A DNA stretch of 64,000 nucleotides from Linderina pennispora (lineage: Eukaryota; Kickxellomycota; Kickxellomycetes; Kickxellales; Kickxellaceae): contig NW_024468254.1 of NCBI RefSeq assembly GCF_002104995.1, positions 744,001-808,000 on the forward strand, written 5' to 3'. Shown piece after piece: positions 45,610-57,860 of this stretch (positions are counted from its first letter, which is position 1; every line of letters starts with the position of its first letter). The position numbers and the translations under genes were made by a program. Under the pieces are notes generated by a model that saw nothing but the letters and a program-made list of their open reading frames with translations, ran no database searches and had not been told where the DNA came from.

Positions 45610-48600
45610 ATGCCTGCCGTTCCGATCGCCACCAACGTCCAGGAGTCCCGGGCCGCATCGCCCACTCCCGAGGTTGCCATCGTTCCTCCGTGCACAGCCG
45701 CCATCGCCACCTTTGGCCCGAACTGCGGCGCCAAGTCGCCCGAGGAGATCGAGAACTCCACACAACAGCCTACCATTGCCACGCTGGCCCTCAAGGACGG
45801 CGCCCTGCTGCAGGGCTACTCGTTCGGCGCTGAGGCCAAGTCGGTCTCTGGCGAATGCGTCTTCCAGACTGGTAAGTAGCCATGTGCTCTCCCTTGCTGG
45901 TGCGACCTTCTATATGGGCTGCGCCCTGCGCAATTCGACGTTGCGCAGATCATGCATGGTGGTCTTTTTGCCCTCTTTTTGCGGGTGTCAAAAGTCGATC
46001 CCACCCCATCGAAATTAACTTTTCTTTGGGGGCCAGGTCCCAGCGTTATTGTTGGGAAAAATACCCATGCGCTCGGGCAGCTTACCAAAGCTTGCCATCG
46101 CGCGCATTTTTATTATCAAAGAAGCATTGTGATTGAGATAAGCACTGTCGCCTAAAATTTTTGCGGCTTTTTCCCGATCCGTAGGCATGGTCGGCTACCC
46201 CGAGTCGCTGACTGACCCGTCGTATCGCGGCCAGATCCTGGTGCTCACCTACCCGCTGATCGGCAACTACGGTGTACCCAGCCAGACTGAGCTCGATCCG
46301 CTGCTCAAGGATCTGCCTGCATACTTTGAGTCGAACCAGATCCACGTCGCCGGCCTTGTCGTCGGTCAGGCGTCGGCTGAGTTCTCGCACCACCTGGCCG
46401 AGTCCAGCCTCGGCGACTGGCTCAAGCGCGAGGGCGTGCCCGCCATCTACGGCGTCGACACACGCGCCATCACCAAGCGCATCCGCGAGGAGGGTGTGAT
46501 GCTGGGCAAGATCCTGTTCCCGACCTCTGTTGTCGGAACCAACAACTACACTGCCGAGGCGGGCGACGAGGCGGCGCAGGTGCTGCCTGAGTACCAGAAC
46601 GTGGCGTGGGTGGACCCGAACGCTACCAACCTGGTCGCCGACGTGTCGTGCAAGGAGCCCAAGCTGTACAAGCCTGATGAGGCTACGGCCATCAAGCGGC
46701 CCGATGGGCGCACGGTGCGTGTTGTCGCCGTCGACATCGGCATGAAGTACAACCAGATCCGCTGCTTCGTCAAGCGTGGCGTCGAACTGCTCGTGGTGCC
46801 CTGGGACTACGACTTCCTGAAGGAGGCTGACAACATGGACGGCCTGTTCCTGTCCAACGGCCCCGGCGACCCGACCACAATCACGGTCACCATCGAGCGT
46901 GTCAAGCAGGCGCTGGCACTCCAGAAGTTCCCGATCTTTGGTATCTGCCTCGGCCACCAGGTGTTTGCGCTGGCGTCGGGGGCCCAGACCGAGAAGCTGA
47001 AGTACGGTAACCGTGGCCAGAACATCCCGTGCACGGACATGCTCACCAGCCGCTGCTACATCACGTCGCAGAACCACGGCTACGCGGTCAAGGCGGACAC
47101 GCTGCCTGCCACCATCAAGGAGCTGTTCGTCAACGCCAACGACGGCACCAACGAGGGTATCTACCACACCGATCTGCCGTACTTCTCGGTGCAGTTCCAC
47201 CCCGAGTCCAACCCCGGCCCGCGCGACACCGAGATTCTGTTTGATATTTTCATCAGCACCATCAAGCGCTGCCTGGAGACCGGCAAGGTCGCTGGCCCTG
47301 TCGAGTTCCCGGGCGCCGAGGCTGCACAGGCCCGCCGCCAGCAGCGCGAGCAGTGGGAGAAGGAGCTGGCCAATGACACCGACAAGAGTGGGCGCATCGT
47401 CAAGGGCCGCCGCATCCGCAAGGTGCTCGTTCTGGGCTCGGGCGGTCTCAGCATTGGCCAGGCCGGTGAGTTCGACTACTCGGGTTCGCAGGCCATCAAG
47501 GCGCTGAAGGAGGAGGGCATCTATACGATCCTGATCAACCCGAACATTGCCACCATCCAGACGTCCAAGGGTCTCGCCGACAAGTGCTACTTCCTGCCTG
47601 TCACGCCCGACTGCGTGCGCAAGGTCATCAAGCACGAGCGCCCCGACGGTATCTACTGCACGTTCGGTGGCCAGACTGCGCTCAGCATCGGTGTCAGCCT
47701 GAAGGACGAGTTCGAGGACCTGGGTGTCCAGGTTCTGGGCACATCGATTGATACTATCATGGTTACTGAGGACCGCGAGTTGTTCGCGTCTGCCATGTCC
47801 GAGATCGGCGAGAAGTGCGCCAAGTCTGCTGCGGCCATCAGCATTGAGGAGGCCATCGCCGCTGCCAACGACATCGGCTACCCGCTGATTGTGCGTGCTG
47901 CCTATGCTCTTGGCGGTCTGGGCTCTGGATTTGCCTCCAACGAGGAGGAGCTGGTCGCACTGTGCCGCAAGGCCTTTGCCGCGTCGCCGCAGGTGCTGGT
48001 TGAGCGCAGCATGAAGGGCTGGAAGGAGGTCGAGTACGAGGTCGTCCGCGATGCGCAGGACAACTGCATCACCGTGTGCAACATGGAGAACTTTGACCCG
48101 CTGGGCATCCACACTGGTGACTCGATTGTCGTTGCTCCCAGCCAGACGCTCAGCGACGAGGACTACCAGATGCTGCGTACCACCGCAGTAAACGTGATCC
48201 GCCACCTGGGTGTCGTCGGTGAATGCAACATCCAGTATGCGCTGAACCCGCACAGCCGCGAGTACTGCATCATTGAGGTCAACGCGCGTCTCAGCCGCAG
48301 TTCGGCGCTGGCGTCCAAGGCCACGGGCTACCCGCTGGCGTTTGTTGCGGCCAAGCTCGGTCTCGAGATTCCGCTCAACGAGATCCGCAACAGCGTGACC
48401 AAGGAGACCACCGCCTGCTTCGAGCCCAGCCTCGACTACATTGTGGTCAAGATCCCGCGCTGGGATCTGAAGAAGTTTGACCGCGTCAGCAAGAACCTGT
48501 CGTCGGCCATGAAGTCGGTCGGCGAGGTCATGGCTATTGGCCGCACCTTCGAGGAGACCATCCAGGAGGCCATCCGCTCGGTCGACACCAGCTTTGACGG

Positions 48601-51600
48601 CTTCTGCCGCAGCAGCTACGTGCCCGAGACCAAGGAGGCCATTGAGGAGGAGCTGACCAAGCCCACCGATCTGCGTGTGTTTGCCATCGCCAACGCCCTG
48701 CACATGGGCTACACTGTTGAGGAGATCCACAGCCTGACTGCTATCGACAAGTGGTTCCTGTGCAAGCTGCGCAGCATGGTCGAGACCGAGCGCCGCCTGG
48801 CCACCTACTCGGCTGACCAGACCATCCCGCGCCCGCTGCTGCTCCACGCCAAGCAGCAGGGCTTCTCGGACAACGGTATCGCGCAGCTGACCAAGCGTAA
48901 CGAGATGCAGGTGCGCAACACGCGTACCGGCTACCACATCACGCCGTTTGTCAAGCAGATCGACACGGTTGCGGCCGAGTTCCCCGCCTTCACCAACTAC
49001 CTGTACATTACGTACAACGCGTCGGAGCATGACGTCAAGTTTGTCGACAACGGCGTCATGGTGCTGGGCTCGGGCGTGTACCGCATTGGTTCGTCGGTCG
49101 AGTTCGACTGGTGTGCAGTGCGCGCAATCCGCACGCTGCGCGAGAACAAGTTCAAGACCATCATGGTCAACTACAACCCCGAGACGGTGTCCACTGACTA
49201 CGACGAGGCGGACCGCCTGTACTTCTCGAACATCACGCTCGAGCGCATCATGGACATCTACGAGGCTGAGACATCCGCTGGTGTCATCATCAGCATGGGC
49301 GGCCAGGCGCCGAACAACATCGCGCTTGGTCTGCACCGCAACAAGGTCAAGATCTTCGGTACTAGCCCGGAGAACATTGACGGCGCCGAGAACCGCTACA
49401 AGTTCTCGCGCATGCTGGACCAGATCGGCATCGACCAGCCCGAGTGGCGTGAGCTGACCCAGTTCGAGGACGCCGAGGAGTTCTGCGCTGACGTTGGCTT
49501 CCCTGTGCTGGTGCGTCCCTCGTATGTGCTCTCCGGTGCCGCCATGAACGTGGTCTCGACTGCTGGCGATCTCAAGTCATACCTGAACGAGGCAGCCACG
49601 GTGTCGCGCGACCACCCGGTCGTCATCACCAAGTTCATTGAGGAGGCCAAGGAGATCGATGTCGACGCCGTTGCCCTCGATGGCAAGCTGGTCATGCACT
49701 GCGTCTCGGAGCACGTTGAGAACGCCGGTGTGCACTCTGGCGATGCCACTCTCGTGCAGCCGCCGCAGGATCTCGACCCGGTCACCGTGCGCAAGATCGG
49801 TGAGGCCACTGCCGCCATTGGCCAGGCACTGCGTGTTACTGGTCCCTACAACATCCAGTTCATGGCCAAGAACAACGAGATCAAGGTCATTGAGTGCAAT
49901 GTGCGTGCTGCCCGCTCGTTCCCGTTCGTGTCCAAGGTCACCGGCGTTGACCTGATTGAGATGGCCACCAAGGTCATGCTCGGCCTGCCAATCACGCCGT
50001 ACCCGAACCGCGGCAAGCGCCTCGACTATGTCGGTGTCAAGGTGCCGCAGTTCAGCTTCTCGCGCCTGCAGGGTGCCGACCCGATCCTCGGTGTCGAGAT
50101 GGCGTCGACCGGTGAGGTCGCCGCGTTCGGCCGCGACAAGTACGATGCATACCTGAAGGCCATGCTGGCCACTGGCTTCCAGCTGCCCAAGAAGAACATC
50201 TTGCTTTCGATCGGTTCGTACAAGGAGAAGGTCGAGATGCTGCCTTCGGTCCAGCGGCTGTTTGAGAGCGGCTTCCAGCTGTTTGCCACGCCCGGTACCG
50301 CCGATTTCCTTCAGGAGCACGGCATCAGCGTGATTGCGCTCGAGGCCGACAAGGCTCGCGAGGGCTACAGCCTGCAGGAGTACCTGTCGAACACCAAGAT
50401 CGACCTGTACATCAACCTGCCGTCCAAGAACCGCTTCCGCCGCCCGGCCAGCTACGTCAGCAACGGATACCGCAGCCGTCGTATGGCCATTGACTTCTCG
50501 GTGCCTCTGATCACCAACGTCAAGTGCGCCAAGATGTTCATCGAGGCCCTGGCGCGGTTCGTTGTCGACAAGTGGGAGATTGAGAACGTCGACTACATCA
50601 CCTCGCACCGTACCACTGTGCTGCCGGGTCTGGTCAACATCTCTGCCCTGCTGCCCAGCGCCACTAGCGATGCGATCACCGAGTCCACTCGCGCAGCGAT
50701 CTGCGGCGGATTCACGATGCTGGGCGTCAGCGCCCACACTGCCGACGGTGCGGCTGCCACCAGCGACAAGCAGGTCGCCAAGGTCAAGACCGCCGGTCGC
50801 GGCCACTCGTACGCCGACTACGTTGTCGAGGTTGCTGCCACCGACGCGAACCCGGCCTCCGCTGCTGCTCTGAGTGCCGATGCGCCCATCCTGTTCGTGT
50901 CCTTTGACAAGTCGCAGTCGGCGCACGTCGACAAGTACGCGACCGTGTCGGAGCACTTCAAGTCGTGGCCTCAGGGCTCGGCCATCATCACCAACGCATC
51001 GGGCAACGACCTGGCATCGACTCTGCTACTGGCCTCGCTGTTCAACCGTCAGATCCACATCACGGATGTGCGCTCGGCCGACGACCTGGAGCTGATCGAT
51101 CTCAGCCGCACCCGCGGTCTGAACGTCACTTGCGACATGTCGGTCTACGCTCTGTTCGCCGACCGCCTGCCGGCCATCGAGGGTCTGTCCAAGGATGTGG
51201 ATCCGCTGTGGAGCAAGCTGTCGGCCATTGACTGCTTCACCATCGGCGTTCTGCCGGCCCAGGTACTCAAGGCCCTGGGTGCTGAGGGCGTCAACGCTGG
51301 TGCTGTTGGCTACCAGATTGCGCTGCCGCTGCTGTACACGGCCGTTGCCGAGGGCAGGCTCCAGTCGAGCGACATTGTTGAGCGCTTCTGCAAGGCGCCG
51401 CGCCGCATCTTCGGCCTGCCTGAGCAGCCCGAGACCTACGTCGAGATCCACCAGGACCGCCTGGCCCATGTGCCGGCCACCTCCGACGACCTTAAGTGGT
51501 TCGCCGACCTGGCCACCAAGCCGGTGCGCTGCGTGGTCCACCGCGTGGTCATGCGTGGCAAGACGGTGTTCCTTGATGGCAAGTTCTACGACGCCACTGC

Positions 51601-52870
51601 CGAGCCCATGGGCCGCGATCTGGGCTACGTCCTGCGTACCATGAGCTCAGGCCCCAGCAGCAAGCAGCTGGCTCAGGGTGCGTCTGCGGGTATGCTCGCT
51701 GTCAGCACCGCCGGTGCTTCGCGCGACATCGCTGCTGGGCCGATGTCGCCGGTCCCCAAGCACCTTGCTGGTGCGCCGGCTGATGCTGAGGCTAGCGAGG
51801 AGGCCGAGGCCCTGAGCCCGACTGCCCCGACTGCCATCGACCTGGCCAGCTCGGCTCTGGTCAAGGGCGCCATCGAGCGCCCGCTGCGCGAGAACCGTCT
51901 TGCCGACGTGCTCGCCCGCCACGGCAACGTCAACCCGTTCTACATGAAGCATGTGCTGAGCGTCCGCCAGTTCACCCGTGAAGACTTCCATCTGCTGTTC
52001 GCTGTGGCCCAGGAGATGCGCACGGCCGTGCAGCGCTCGGGCCAGCTGCCGATCCTCAAGGGCCGCGTGATGGCTGCTGTGTTCTACGAGCCCTCGTCGC
52101 GCACCTCGTCGTCGTTCCAGGCTGCCATGCTGCGTCTGGGCGGCCAGGTCTTCACAGCCAACTCGGAGACGTCATCGGTCGCCAAGGGCGAGACCCTCGA
52201 GGACACTATCCGCACCTTTGGTTCGTACGCCGACATCATCACGCTGCGTCACCCGCAGCCCGGATCGGTCCAGGGCGCAGCCCGCTTCGCCAATGTGCCG
52301 CTGATCAACGCCGGTGACGGTATCGGCGAGCACCCGTCGCAGGCCATGCTCGACACCTTCACGATCCGCGAGGAGCTCGGCACTGTCAACGGCCTGGTCA
52401 TCACTCTGGTTGGCGACCTGAAGAATGGCCGCACTGTCCACTCGCTGTCCCGCATCATCAGCCAGTACAAGAACATCACCCTCAACTACGTCTCGCCCGC
52501 GTCCCTGGGCATGCCCGAGTCGATCAAGCGCGACATTGCCCTGCGTGCGCCCTACGTCGTCCAGAACGAGTACAATGAGCTGACCGACGAGGTTTTGGCC
52601 AAGACCGATGTCCTGTATGTGACCCGCGTGCAGAAGGAGCGCTTCGAGAGCGAGGCTGCCTACGACGCTGTCAAGAGTGCCTTCATCATCGACAACAGCG
52701 TCATGCGCAAGTGCAAGCGCAACATGATTGTCATGCACCCGCTGCCGCGTGTCACTGAGATTGCCCCTGAGGTCGACACCGACCAGCGCGCTGCCTACTT
52801 CCGCCAGATGCAGTATGGCATGTTTGTGCGTATGGCTCTGCTGGCCCTTGTTCTGAGCAAGAGCTTCTAA
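45610..52870 (+). CDS. URA2: Multifunctional CPSase-ATCase (Ura2) with inactive DHOase-like domain
   Basis: Exons 45610-45871 and 46185-52870 join in phase 1 (313-nt intron) into 2315 residues. Order: glutamine amidotransferase with nucleophile Cys342 in FGICLGHQ and HPE in [10 protein letters not shown]; both CPSase halves (about 498-1540) starting [20 protein letters not shown]; a dihydroorotase-like domain (about 1546-1906); a linker; and aspartate transcarbamoylase (about 1989-2315) with [11 protein letters not shown]. Where active CAD has the HxH zinc ligands after LPGL, this protein reads LPGLVNIS, so the domain cannot bind that metal pair. It makes carbamoyl phosphate and carbamoyl aspartate for pyrimidines; a separate URA4-type enzyme must close the ring. 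Confidence 0.97.
45872..46184 (+). other. URA2 intron 1
   Basis: 313 nt, GTAAGT donor and GTAG acceptor, splitting a Gly codon. The acceptor restores [15 protein letters not shown], a conserved small-subunit CPSase block. Confidence 0.9.
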
Positions 52871-53371
52871 GCTGCTTTTCTGCCTCTTCTTTCTCTTCAA
52901 ATGGATTTTCTTCACTTTTTAAATTACCGAGGGGGGTGGACGGCATTTGTTACCGAGTCTCCGGCTTCTAGACACCCTTTTCATGTGCCAGAAGGGCTGT
53001 GCGTGATTTTCTATGCATGTACATGGGCTGCAGCCTGCCTCCTGGCGGATTGTCCTCAGGAGAATGTGGTCATGCCAGAAAGCAGAGAATGTTCTGTCCT
53101 GCCACAGCGCACGGGAGACACCCAGACAGACTTGCAGAATGCATAGGCTGGTGTGCGGAGCGCTGCAATAACCTCGAGCAGCCGTGTTTCAGCCCCGCTT
53201 TCCTGCCCTCCAGCTGGTAGTACTGCAAGCCACTGTAGTGTCGCTGACTGATAAAAGACACGTGGCCAGCAGTAACTATAAAACGAGGCTTCTCCACACC
53301 TAGGGAATAGTAGACTAGTTATTTTTACACTATCTTTCCTGAGTTCCTCTTTCCCAGCACCACAGCCAACC
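52871..53371. other. Gap between URA2 and lipase cluster
   Basis: 501 bp. TATAAAA at 53277-53283 lies 95 bp before the first lipase ATG. No other feature. Confidence 0.45.
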
Positions 53372-54268
53372 ATGAGTAGCAACCACCAGCACGTTGATGA
53401 GGTAGTCGACTGGGTCACGGTCAACAACTACCAGTTCTACACGCACCTGTACAAGCCTGCAGTGCAGCCACCCAAGGCGACGCTGACAATCGTGCACGGG
53501 CTGGGAGAGCACGTCGACCGGTACGCCGACCTTGCGCGCCATTTCGCTTGCGCCGGGATCCAGGTCCTCGGCTTTGACCAGCGCGGCTTCGGCAAAACTG
53601 GAAAACGAAATAACGACCTAGGCGACAACTCTGGAATTGCCACAGTCGCTACAGATATCGCCGCCATGAACCGTCTTGTCAGCGTGGATGGCATTAGGCA
53701 TTTCCTCCTTGGCCACTCAATGGGCGGTCTGAATGTGCTGAACTTTTGCTCGTTCCACAATAATGACGGGCATGTTGCAGCGGTGATTGCACAGTCGCCT
53801 GCATTGCAGCCTGCGAAGGCGCTGATGCTGGCGCCCGAAGCCATTGAGACCTTCAGGTCGGGTGACTTTGACCGCAGCGTTATCCGCAAGACTAATATCA
53901 AAACTGAGTACCTGACCGACAACCAGAAGGAGTTAGCAAGACTGGCCACTGATGCGGATATGATCGATTTTTGCACTGTCGGGACCATGGCTGACGTCAG
54001 TAACTTCGGCCGCCGGGTTATCGAACATGCGCCCAAGTTCGAAGTTCCGGTGTTTATTGCCCATGGCGATGGCGATCTCGCCGCCGATGCCCAGGGATCC
54101 AAGGCGTTCTTTGCACATCTGCCTGAAGCGCTGGACAAGAGGATTAAGATCTACGAGGACTGTCCGTTCCACGAAATCCAGTTCCAGGAGGATATCGCAC
54201 CAGAGCTGTTTGAGCTGTATACACAGTGGATTCTGGCGCATGCTGACTGTTCTGGTGCTGTGCGTTGA
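53372..54268 (+). CDS. Monoacylglycerol-lipase-like alpha/beta hydrolase, intact
   Basis: 298 residues of the Hydrolase_4/serine aminopeptidase S33 family. Landmarks are IVHGLGEHVDRY (oxyanion region), FDQRGFGKTGK, nucleophile Ser116 in GHSMGG, Asp235 in HGDGDLA and His267 in CPFHEIQ. The layout matches yeast Yju3 and animal MGLL, which hydrolyse monoacylglycerols on lipid droplets; the exact substrate is unknown. No signal peptide. It heads three related genes (54591 and 61460 are the others) and is the only one with an undamaged frame. Confidence 0.9.
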   Translation: MSSNHQHVDEVVDWVTVNNYQFYTHLYKPAVQPPKATLTIVHGLGEHVDRYADLARHFACAGIQVLGFDQRGFGKTGKRNNDLGDNSGIATVATDIAAMNRLVSVDGIRHFLLGHSMGGLNVLNFCSFHNNDGHVAAVIAQSPALQPAKALMLAPEAIETFRSGDFDRSVIRKTNIKTEYLTDNQKELARLATDADMIDFCTVGTMADVSNFGRRVIEHAPKFEVPVFIAHGDGDLAADAQGSKAFFAHLPEALDKRIKIYEDCPFHEIQFQEDIAPELFELYTQWILAHADCSGAVR

Positions 54269-54590
54269 GCATCCTGTTTGCTATAGACACCTTAGTAATT
54301 GCAGCTGAATGAGCATGCCTCAGCGCTTTCGGTGTCCCTTGTATCATGCCACCACGGATCTAAAAAGCCAAGTCTACTTTCTAGCCTACATAACAATGTC
54401 ACACACCGTATATTGCACTATTGTGCCTAACAGGTGGCTGCGAGAATACAATGCAAACAATGCAAGGTGGTGTGTGGACATGGGCCAATTGCGCTAGCCG
54501 CTCTCTACTCCAAATACTGCGTAGAAATACATTTCACTTTTTCTATTTTTCTTCTTACTAGTCTAAAAGCATCCAACAGCTGCTGCAACT
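54269..54590. other. Gap between lipase paralogues
   Basis: 322 bp, AT-rich toward its 3' end, nothing recognised besides the presumed promoter of the second lipase. Confidence 0.4.
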
Positions 54591-55418
54591 ATGGTCATCC
54601 CAGAACAAATTGTCGAGGAAGAGACCAAGTGGGTCACAGCTAACGGCTACCAATTCTATACTCGCCTATTCAAGTCCGCAATCCAGCCACCCAAGGCCAC
54701 CCTGCTGTTCATGCATGGATTAGGTGACCAAGTTGACAACTACAGAGCAATGGCTTCATACCTTGCACGTGCTGGAATTCAGTTCTTTGGGTTCGACCAG
54801 CGTGGATTTGGCAAGTCTGGGAGCAAGGCCAGTGACTTGGGAGACAATGGCGGTATGGACAACGTTGTCAAGGATATCGCTGCCATGAACAGCCTTGCTA
54901 TGATCGACGGTGTGAAACATTTCATGTTTGGCATCTCGATGGGAGGCATGCACGTTCTCAACTACTGCCTGCTCTACAACCAGGATCGTCATATCGCCGG
55001 TATCATATCACAAGTTCCTGGACTGAAGAGTTTGGGGTTCCTATTACCGAGTGATGAGGATGTCAAGAGCTGTGAAGTAGACTCTGCCAACCGCAAGGTC
55101 AAGAGAAGTTACAAATCCACACCAGAGACGCTTTGTAATAACCAAGAGTCTTTGAAGCGGTGGGAAAGCAACGACCGCAATTTAGGCTACTCTGCCTTGG
55201 GTACTTTGGTCGATATGTATACTTTAGGCCCTCGCATTACTGCTCGCGCGCCTGATTTCACCACGCCAGTGCTGCTGATACATGGGGATGGTGACACTAT
55301 CACGGATCCGAATGCCACGAGAAAGTTCTTTGCTGGTCTGCCCGATGATCTTGACAAGAAGCTCAAGATAATTGAGAACTGCCCTTTCCATGTGCTTAAC
55401 TGTGCGGTTGGACTTTAG
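54591..55418 (+). CDS. Monoacylglycerol-lipase-like hydrolase, truncated by in-frame stop
   Basis: 275 residues, closely similar to the preceding gene. It keeps Ser116 but in GISMGG (His of the usual GHSMGG replaced by Ile), Asp in HGDGDTI and the catalytic His in CPFH. An in-frame TAG at 55416-55418 removes the last helix. The frame stays open for 19 further codons to the TAG at 55476-55478, and these encode the expected ELIDEYTQWIL ending. The residues between CPFH and the stop do not resemble the paralogue, so local damage is likely. It is either a recent pseudogene or a shortened enzyme. Its third positions are more AT-rich than in its neighbour. Confidence 0.75.
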   Translation: MVIPEQIVEEETKWVTANGYQFYTRLFKSAIQPPKATLLFMHGLGDQVDNYRAMASYLARAGIQFFGFDQRGFGKSGSKASDLGDNGGMDNVVKDIAAMNSLAMIDGVKHFMFGISMGGMHVLNYCLLYNQDRHIAGIISQVPGLKSLGFLLPSDEDVKSCEVDSANRKVKRSYKSTPETLCNNQESLKRWESNDRNLGYSALGTLVDMYTLGPRITARAPDFTTPVLLIHGDGDTITDPNATRKFFAGLPDDLDKKLKIIENCPFHVLNCAVGL

Positions 55419-55478
55419 CTAGAGCTAATCGATGAATACACACAGTGGATTCTGTCGCGCGTGGAGAGGGATAGCTAG

Positions 55479-56359
55479 ATGGGCTGTATAGCCTGCATAG
55501 CCAACTATACTTTCAATACATCCAACAAAGGAGAACCAGAGGTGCTTGCTTGTGGCAGATGTTTCTTGAGCGGCGATTTGACGCAACATGCTTCTAGGAC
55601 TTGGTCCAGAGATCCAGCTTGGCGGGTATTTTCGGACCATGCAAGCGGATGCCATGGATCATTTGGTTGCAATTTTAGAACTGATTGACATGGCTGCTGG
55701 TGCGTAAATTGGCACCAAGATTGACTCTGCGCATACCTGACAACTAAACATAGACAACATGTGATATCCTTCTTGTATATTTGAGGATATCATTTTGCTT
55801 GGCAGGCAGCGAAGCATGGAACAGTTCAAAGGAAACTGAGTCATGCTGTGGTGATCACACCACAGTCACTCAAGGCCAATACTTTTGCGACCCAGCCGAT
55901 CACAGATGGTGAGACCGATTCATCACCCAGGCTAGGCCATAAGAGTTAGGACTATAAAGTAGACACCGGACCACTCTAGGGGTAACCCGGGTAGGAGCCA
56001 TCTCTTCTTGTTTAATAATATTAATTGCCCCTATTAATTGATTTGTGCCTGGACGATTAGACGAAGCTCGTGACCCTTAAGTAGGATCGCGACAATGCCA
56101 AGATTGGCACTTTTTGGTATGCAGTGCATCTTTTCATTTTATGATATCAGAATTCCATCTTCACCACGATACTCTTGAGGCGAGATAGACGTTTCTACCA
56201 GCATCGCATGTCAGGCGATGTATAAATAAGCTAGACGCGACACCAGAGTATTCCCCGTTTCCATCAACAACTACATCTCACTCTAGCGTCTACACTTGCA
56301 TCTGAATCACCAAATGCATCAACTCCACAAACACAACACCAACTTTCAAATTTAAAACA
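55479..56359. other. Gene-free stretch before secreted repeat protein
   Basis: 881 AT-rich bases. TATAAATA at 56221-56228 lies about 139 bp before the next ATG. No other feature supported. Confidence 0.4.
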
Positions 56360-57235
56360 ATGGGCACCATCATTTCTGCCCCACTTGTCCTCTGTGTCGC
56401 ACTTGCTGCTGCAGCTCCCATCAACCACGCACCTAACCACCAATCGAAAAGTCAGCCTGTCGTCCACCACACCTCGTCTGCTCCCCACTATGCCTATTCT
56501 TCTACCCTTAGTGGTCACCATCTGTATTCTACCACCTACCGCCATTTCGGCGCTATCCCTACTCCTTGGTCGTACCATTTACAAAACAGGATCAATGTCC
56601 GCCAGGTCGCTGAAGATGATATTGCCGAAGATGATATGAGCACCGATGCCTCTGAGGATACCCAAGATGCCGACTCTCTTCCTGATGATATCGAAAGCAA
56701 TGATATGGCATCTGTTGACAATGTCAACCCCAATGGTGATTCTCTCAATGGCTCAGTTGAGGACACCACCTCCTCAGCCACCTCACAAAAGGAACATGAC
56801 AAGAGCGGCAAAAAGAATGACAAGAAACACGACAAGGGCCATAGCAAGAAGAAGGGGAATGACAAGAAGGCTCCTCAGCCTGCCGAGGACGAGACTGAAG
56901 GTGCCAGCGAAGATGCCGATATCCCTGTCGATACTGAATCCTTCTCTGATATCTTTGGCGAGGCGGATATGGCCTCTGATACCTTTGACATCGATTCTGT
57001 TGAGAGTACGCCTGAAAACGCTACTGAAGATCCCACTTCATCAGCTACCTCACACAAGAAGCACCGCAAGGGCAAGAAGGGTCATGGCAAGAAAAGGCAT
57101 GGCAAGAAAAGGCATGGCAAGAAAAGGCATGGCAAGAAGCATAGAAAGGGAGACGGAAAGGGCAAGAAGGCTCGTCAGATTGGCGAAGACTGTGTTGGAT
57201 GCCACGGCTTCCTCTTCACCGATCACACGGGGTAA
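56360..57235 (+). CDS. Secreted acidic/basic repeat protein of unknown function
   Basis: 291 residues starting with a signal peptide (APLVLCVALAAAAP). The mature protein has a His/Ser/Tyr-rich segment, then two copies of one module: an Asp/Glu-rich stretch, a TSSATS linker and a Lys/His-rich stretch. In the second copy the basic part is a tandem KRHGK array encoded by a 15-bp repeat. The end, RQIGEDCVGCHGFLF, holds the only two Cys of the mature protein. RQVAED, QPAEDE and RQIGED recur at module borders and could be processing sites. No domain is recognised; a wall-associated, metal-binding or effector-like role would be guesswork. Confidence 0.75.
   Translation: MGTIISAPLVLCVALAAAAPINHAPNHQSKSQPVVHHTSSAPHYAYSSTLSGHHLYSTTYRHFGAIPTPWSYHLQNRINVRQVAEDDIAEDDMSTDASEDTQDADSLPDDIESNDMASVDNVNPNGDSLNGSVEDTTSSATSQKEHDKSGKKNDKKHDKGHSKKKGNDKKAPQPAEDETEGASEDADIPVDTESFSDIFGEADMASDTFDIDSVESTPENATEDPTSSATSHKKHRKGKKGHGKKRHGKKRHGKKRHGKKHRKGDGKGKKARQIGEDCVGCHGFLFTDHTG
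57083..57127 (+). repeat. 15-bp tandem repeat in secreted protein gene
   Basis: CATGGCAAGAAAAGG repeated exactly three times, with a partial fourth copy. It encodes the repeating HGKKR unit. Confidence 0.9.
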
Positions 57236-57860
57236 TATGCGAAAATATCTTTACCTATATATAAGATTTTATAGTCCAAAAAGCGTCCGACCGTCCGCTA
57301 GAACCTTTTGAATTGGTTAAAAAAAAAACTCTTAAGCTTCAACACGGGTTTGAGTGACTTGCTCTGTAAACTCCTTTTGATCTTGTGCGGCATCTGACCT
57401 CACCGGTGAAACCAGGGTGACGAGTTGTTATTGTAGTGGTCACAGGTCTCTACTGGATATCTCCATTGGTTCAGCGCAAGAGCAGCTCTCAGTATCGGTC
57501 GACCTGATAACTTCTATGGCGTCATCATGGTGGTCATCACCGGCTGCGCAACACCCTTAGGATATTCATTCATGAGCACCTATTGAATAAGGCCATATAG
57601 CTCTTCTGGTGGTTATGCAATATTTGTGGGTTTATTTTATAAGTTAATTTGTCTTATGAACATGCGTAAGCGGTAGTATTTGGGTCACAACGGACCCAGT
57701 ATGTATAGACTGATTCAAGAGACTATATCAGTGCTAAGGGCCCCAAGAACCATGCAAGCCAGAAAATCTTTAATAAAAAGTTCTTAATGCTATGCACACG
57801 CAATAAAGCAAAACTGAACAGCATCATTTCTCTTCTTACTTTGCCTATTGGATTTCTCAA
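57236..57860. other. Left flank of the Fanzor gene
   Basis: 625 AT-rich bases with no ORF of interest. It should contain the promoter and possibly the left end of the mobile element; I could not define a terminal repeat. Confidence 0.4.

Noticed and set aside
46082-49336. 1084-codon open frame on the minus strand
   Set aside because: It mirrors the URA2 coding frame; Arg/Leu/Asp/Val-rich sequence without domains is a shadow of GC-rich coding DNA.
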